Of a stretch of DNA of 16,643 nt, positions 13,679 to 16,643 are shown piece after piece. A model generated the notes under the pieces. It saw only the letters and a program-made list of their open reading frames with translations. It was not told the origin of the DNA and ran no database searches. Position 1 is the stretch's first letter. Each line of letters starts with the position of its first letter. The stretch is from contig CALFEN010000030.1 in assembly GCA_937950065.1 (NCBI GenBank), positions 1 to 16,643 of the forward strand. Reading direction: 5' to 3'. This DNA comes from an uncultured bacterium. Lineage in GTDB: Bacteria; Patescibacteria; JAEDAM01; Absconditabacterales; Absconditicoccaceae. Position numbers and translations under genes: made by a program.

Positions 13679-16643
13679 ATGAAAAACAAAATTATTGCTT
13701 TTATAAGTATTTTTTTCATACTTTTCAGTGCAATTAATCCTCTCTATATTTTTGCTGCAAATAGTGCTATCACAAAGGTTGCAGCCAACAATTCAAGTAA
13801 AATTATGGAATCAGCAAAAGAATCTGTGCCTGACTATGTCACGGGACAAGTTTTGGTGAAATTCAAAAAATCTAAAATAGATTTTAAAAAATCTTGAGCA
13901 GCAAATAAAATATTATCTTTTGGGAAAGATAAAAAATTAAGCACAAAAGCTATTGTAAAAGACAAAAATATAGCTCTCATGAAGATACAATCCTCTAGCA
14001 GCGTAAAAGACATGGTAAAAGAGTTGGAAAAAGACTCTAACGTCGAGTATGTGCAACCTAATTTCATTTATTATCCTACTAGAACAAATCCAGATGATAC
14101 ATATTTTGGGAATCAATGGGCATTGAGAAATATCTGACAATCAATAAATTGAGAAAATGGAACCAGCGGAGCAGACGTAGACTGGAATACTGCTATGGAT
14201 ATTTTTTCCTGATCCAGTAGCGGAACATGAAGCATTGTGGCTATTATTGACGATGGAGTAGATTATACTCATATAGATTTGGCAAATAAAATGTGGGACT
14301 GAACCAATTGTAAAGACGAAAATGGAAACGATCTTGGAAACTGTGAGCATGGATACGATTTTTATTGATGAGACAAAATTCCTCTTCCAACAGAAGGAAA
14401 TGATCATTGAACATTTGTCGCATGAATAATATGAGCACAAGTAGACAACGCGAAATGAATAGTCTGAATAAACCCAAATGTAAAAATAATGGCTATAAAA
14501 GTTTGAGATGAAAGTTTTTCTACAATCACAGCCATTAAATGAATCAACTTTGCAAAAAATAATGGCGCCAGAATTATTAATGCTAGCTGGTGATGAGATA
14601 TGGACTCAAATACAGATCTCGCAGCCAATGAAGATTATATGCTTTACCAAGCAATATCTGATTTTGGTAATGCATGATGAATTTTTGTAACATCTGCATG
14701 AAATGATTGAGCAAACCACGACACTCCATGAAATGCCATGTATCCTGTGGATTTCGCAAAGGACACAACTTTCCCTGATGGAACAACATTATCATGACTC
14801 AACAATATTATATGAGTGGCCTCTACAGATAAAAACGATAATTTATCGTATTTTTCAGATTATGGTTCACAATCAATACATGTATGAGCTCCTTGAGAAG
14901 ACATATATAGTACAGTAAACTACAATGTCATTGCCAGAGAAAATTTCTCATATGTAACACCTCCAAATTTACCAAGTTGATGGAGTACAAATTGAGGAAA
15001 TTTTGGAACAGCAAATTATTCTGGGAATATTGTATTGTGGTGAGATACAAACCAATATCCTTATACTTCAGACCTTACAGGCATGGTAATAACTCCTACC
15101 TATGATCTATCCGGTTATAATTATTGAAGAATGTTTTATTCTATCGGATGCGACACAGAATATGATACTACAAACCGGACAGATTATTTCACTATTTATA
15201 TCAGTAATTGATGAGATTATTATCCTATGCAAAGTTATGACGAAACCGTTATTGATTCTGATGGGGATTCAAGCGGTATTGCAATATGAAATTCTTATCT
15301 TAATATAACATGAACAAATTTAACATCTCAAGTAAGCTTTTTATTTTTGTGGCACGCCAACAGCACAGATAACAATTATGCATGATGCTATATTGATAAT
15401 ATGAAAATATTATGATATTGAGGAACTGCATGATACGATTATGGTGATTGAACTTCTTTTGCTGCACCTTATGTAGCATGACTTACTGCTTTGGCTTGGT
15501 GATTATCTCCAAACTCTGACTACAGCACTATTAAAAATGCTGTAATTAACAACGGCGATGACCTCTCTGGGTTATCATGAAAAACTGCAAGCGGAAAAAG
15601 AATAAATGCATATAAGACATTATTTGCTCTTGCAGCAGCAAATGATAACACCCCTCCTAGTATTCCTGCCGTTATAAGCCCTCTTTCTTGAGAAACTATT
15701 AATCAGTCATGAAGCTGAACAATAAATTTATCCTGGAATGATTCTGTTGATGCCTGAATATGAATGAGTGGGTATAACATAGAATTAAGACATACTTCTT
15801 GAGGCTCTACTAATACTTATACCTACAACACTACTCTTACTGGATTAACTATAGATTGGTCTTTTATTGATGGAAACAACTTCTGGAAAATTAGAGCTCA
15901 AGATCAAGCTGGAAACTTATCCGACTATACAGACGAAATGCAGTTTACTGTTAGCTGAACTACTATAGTCGATACTACGCCTCCTAGTATCCCTGCGGTT
16001 ATAAGTCCTCTTTCTTGAGAAACTATTAATCAGTCATGAAGCTGAACAATAAATTTATCTTGGAACGCTTCCGTTGATACTTGAGTATGAATGAGTGGCT
16101 ACAATATAACTTTAAGGCATACTTCTTGAGGTTCTACTAATACTTATACTTACAATACTACTCTTACTGGATTGTCTATCCCACGATCTTTTACTGACTG
16201 AAATAACTTCTGGAAGATCAGGGCTCAAGATGCTACTGGAAACTTATCCGACTACACCGATGAGATGCAATTTACTGTGAGTTGAACTACTATAGTTGAT
16301 ACTACTGCTCCTTCCGTTCCTGTCGTTATTAGTCCGCTTTCCTGAAATACTATAGCTCTACAAGGAACATGACTTATCGCTCTTTCTTGGAATGCTTCCG
16401 TTGATACTTGAGTATGAATGAGTGGCTACAATATAACTTTGAGACATACTTCTTGAGGTTCTACTAACACTTATACTTACAATACTACTCTCACTAACTT
16501 ATCTATTCCGCGATCTTTTACTGACTGAAATAACTTTTGGAAAATTAGAGCCCAAGATGCTACTGGAAACTTATCCGACTACACTGACGAGATGCAATTT
16601 ACTGTGAGTTGAACTACTATAGTTGATACTACTGCTCCTTCCG
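13679..16643 (+). CDS. Secreted subtilisin-like (S8) protease with tandem C-terminal repeats, 3' end missing
   Basis: 988 codons are visible and the frame is still open at the window end. Residues 1-26 are a signal peptide (hydrophobic IIAFISIFFILFSA, cut near FAA). A propeptide of the I9/fervidolysin type follows (about 45-135; GQVLVKFKKSK, VEYVQPNFIYYP). The S8 catalytic residues are D191 (AIIDDGVDYTH), H243 (NDHGTFVAGIIGA), N342 (SAGNDGAN) and S593 (GDGTSFAAPYVAG). An extra beta-rich domain (about 415-580) lies between the GAPGEDIYS loop (403-411) and the Ser motif. From about residue 656 come 109-residue repeats (TPPSIPAVISPLSG, YTDEMQFTVSG), probably Fn3/Ig-like. It is likely exported and cell-surface or secreted, degrading host or prey protein. 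I chose ATG 13679 over 13613 because the promoter overlaps the latter. Many catalytic-motif glycines are TGA. Confidence 0.93.
15644..16643 (+). repeat. 327-bp tandem repeats in the subtilase gene
   Basis: Units start at 15644, 15971, 16298 and 16625, exactly 327 bp (109 codons) apart, and the fourth is cut by the window end. Each encodes a beta-sandwich-like domain with the motif YNTTLT and an N-terminal Thr-Pro/Ala-Pro linker. Units 1 and 2 are almost identical over their first third, while units 2 and 3 are almost identical over their last two thirds. Unit 3 has a different first third. Confidence 0.93.

Noticed and set aside
13834..15308. Several 60-99 aa open frames on both strands within the subtilase region
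   Set aside because: They are shadows of the subtilase frame, which is continuous with TGA as Gly and carries all catalytic motifs.
15644..16643. CRISPR-like array
   Set aside because: The repeats are 327 bp, in frame and without spacers, so they are protein-domain repeats.
59..16643. TGA read as tryptophan (code 4)
   Set aside because: TGA falls on conserved glycines of several enzyme motifs, and tryptophans are encoded by TGG.

Overview
The window comes from a bacterium that reads UGA as glycine (genetic code 25), the code of Absconditabacteria (SR1) and Gracilibacteria in the Patescibacteria/CPR. Read with the standard code, nearly every gene breaks into short pieces. Read with TGA = Gly, long frames appear with family motifs intact: the subtilase His motif HGTFVAG and Ser motif GDGTSFAAP, the TrmD motifs YGGGKGM and CGRYEG, and the potassium-channel filter TLGYGD. 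In each, one or more glycines is TGA. All complete genes stop at TAA or TAG. The DNA is strongly AT-rich and most genes lack an obvious Shine-Dalgarno sequence. The sequence cannot decide between SR1 and Gracilibacteria.

Bases 1-43 are not biological. They match the end of an Illumina TruSeq indexed adapter. The other end stops inside tandem repeats, so the window is probably one whole contig.

Left half (59-8664, all minus strand): an unknown 155-aa protein; a heparin-lyase-I-like polysaccharide lyase with no signal peptide; a short stretch (about 1781-2139) that looks like a decayed gene; a CPBP/CAAX membrane protease; an S-layer-homology surface protein with Gly-Tyr and poly-Ser low-complexity segments; the gene series nusA, trmD and a YbaK/ProX-type tRNA-editing protein (transcribed in that order); and a two-helix potassium channel with an N-terminal pentapeptide-like region.

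Right half (8848-16643, all plus strand): a small membrane protein whose strong ribosome site, base composition and GC-rich terminator differ from everything around it. It is followed by a tight three-gene operon: (1) a fusion of an alpha-L-glutamate-ligase-like ATP-grasp domain with a DUF1704/QEGLA metallopeptidase-like domain, (2) a GNAT-like protein and (3) a Mur-ligase/cyanophycin-synthetase-like ATPase. This looks like an uncharacterised peptide or amino-acid conjugating system and is the most interesting locus here. Last is a large secreted subtilase with a propeptide, an extra domain inserted between its substrate loop and catalytic Ser, and 109-residue tandem beta-sandwich-like repeats running off the end.

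The surface-directed genes (SLH protein, subtilase, CAAX protease, lyase) would suit an episymbiotic or predatory CPR cell. That lifestyle is inferred, not shown.
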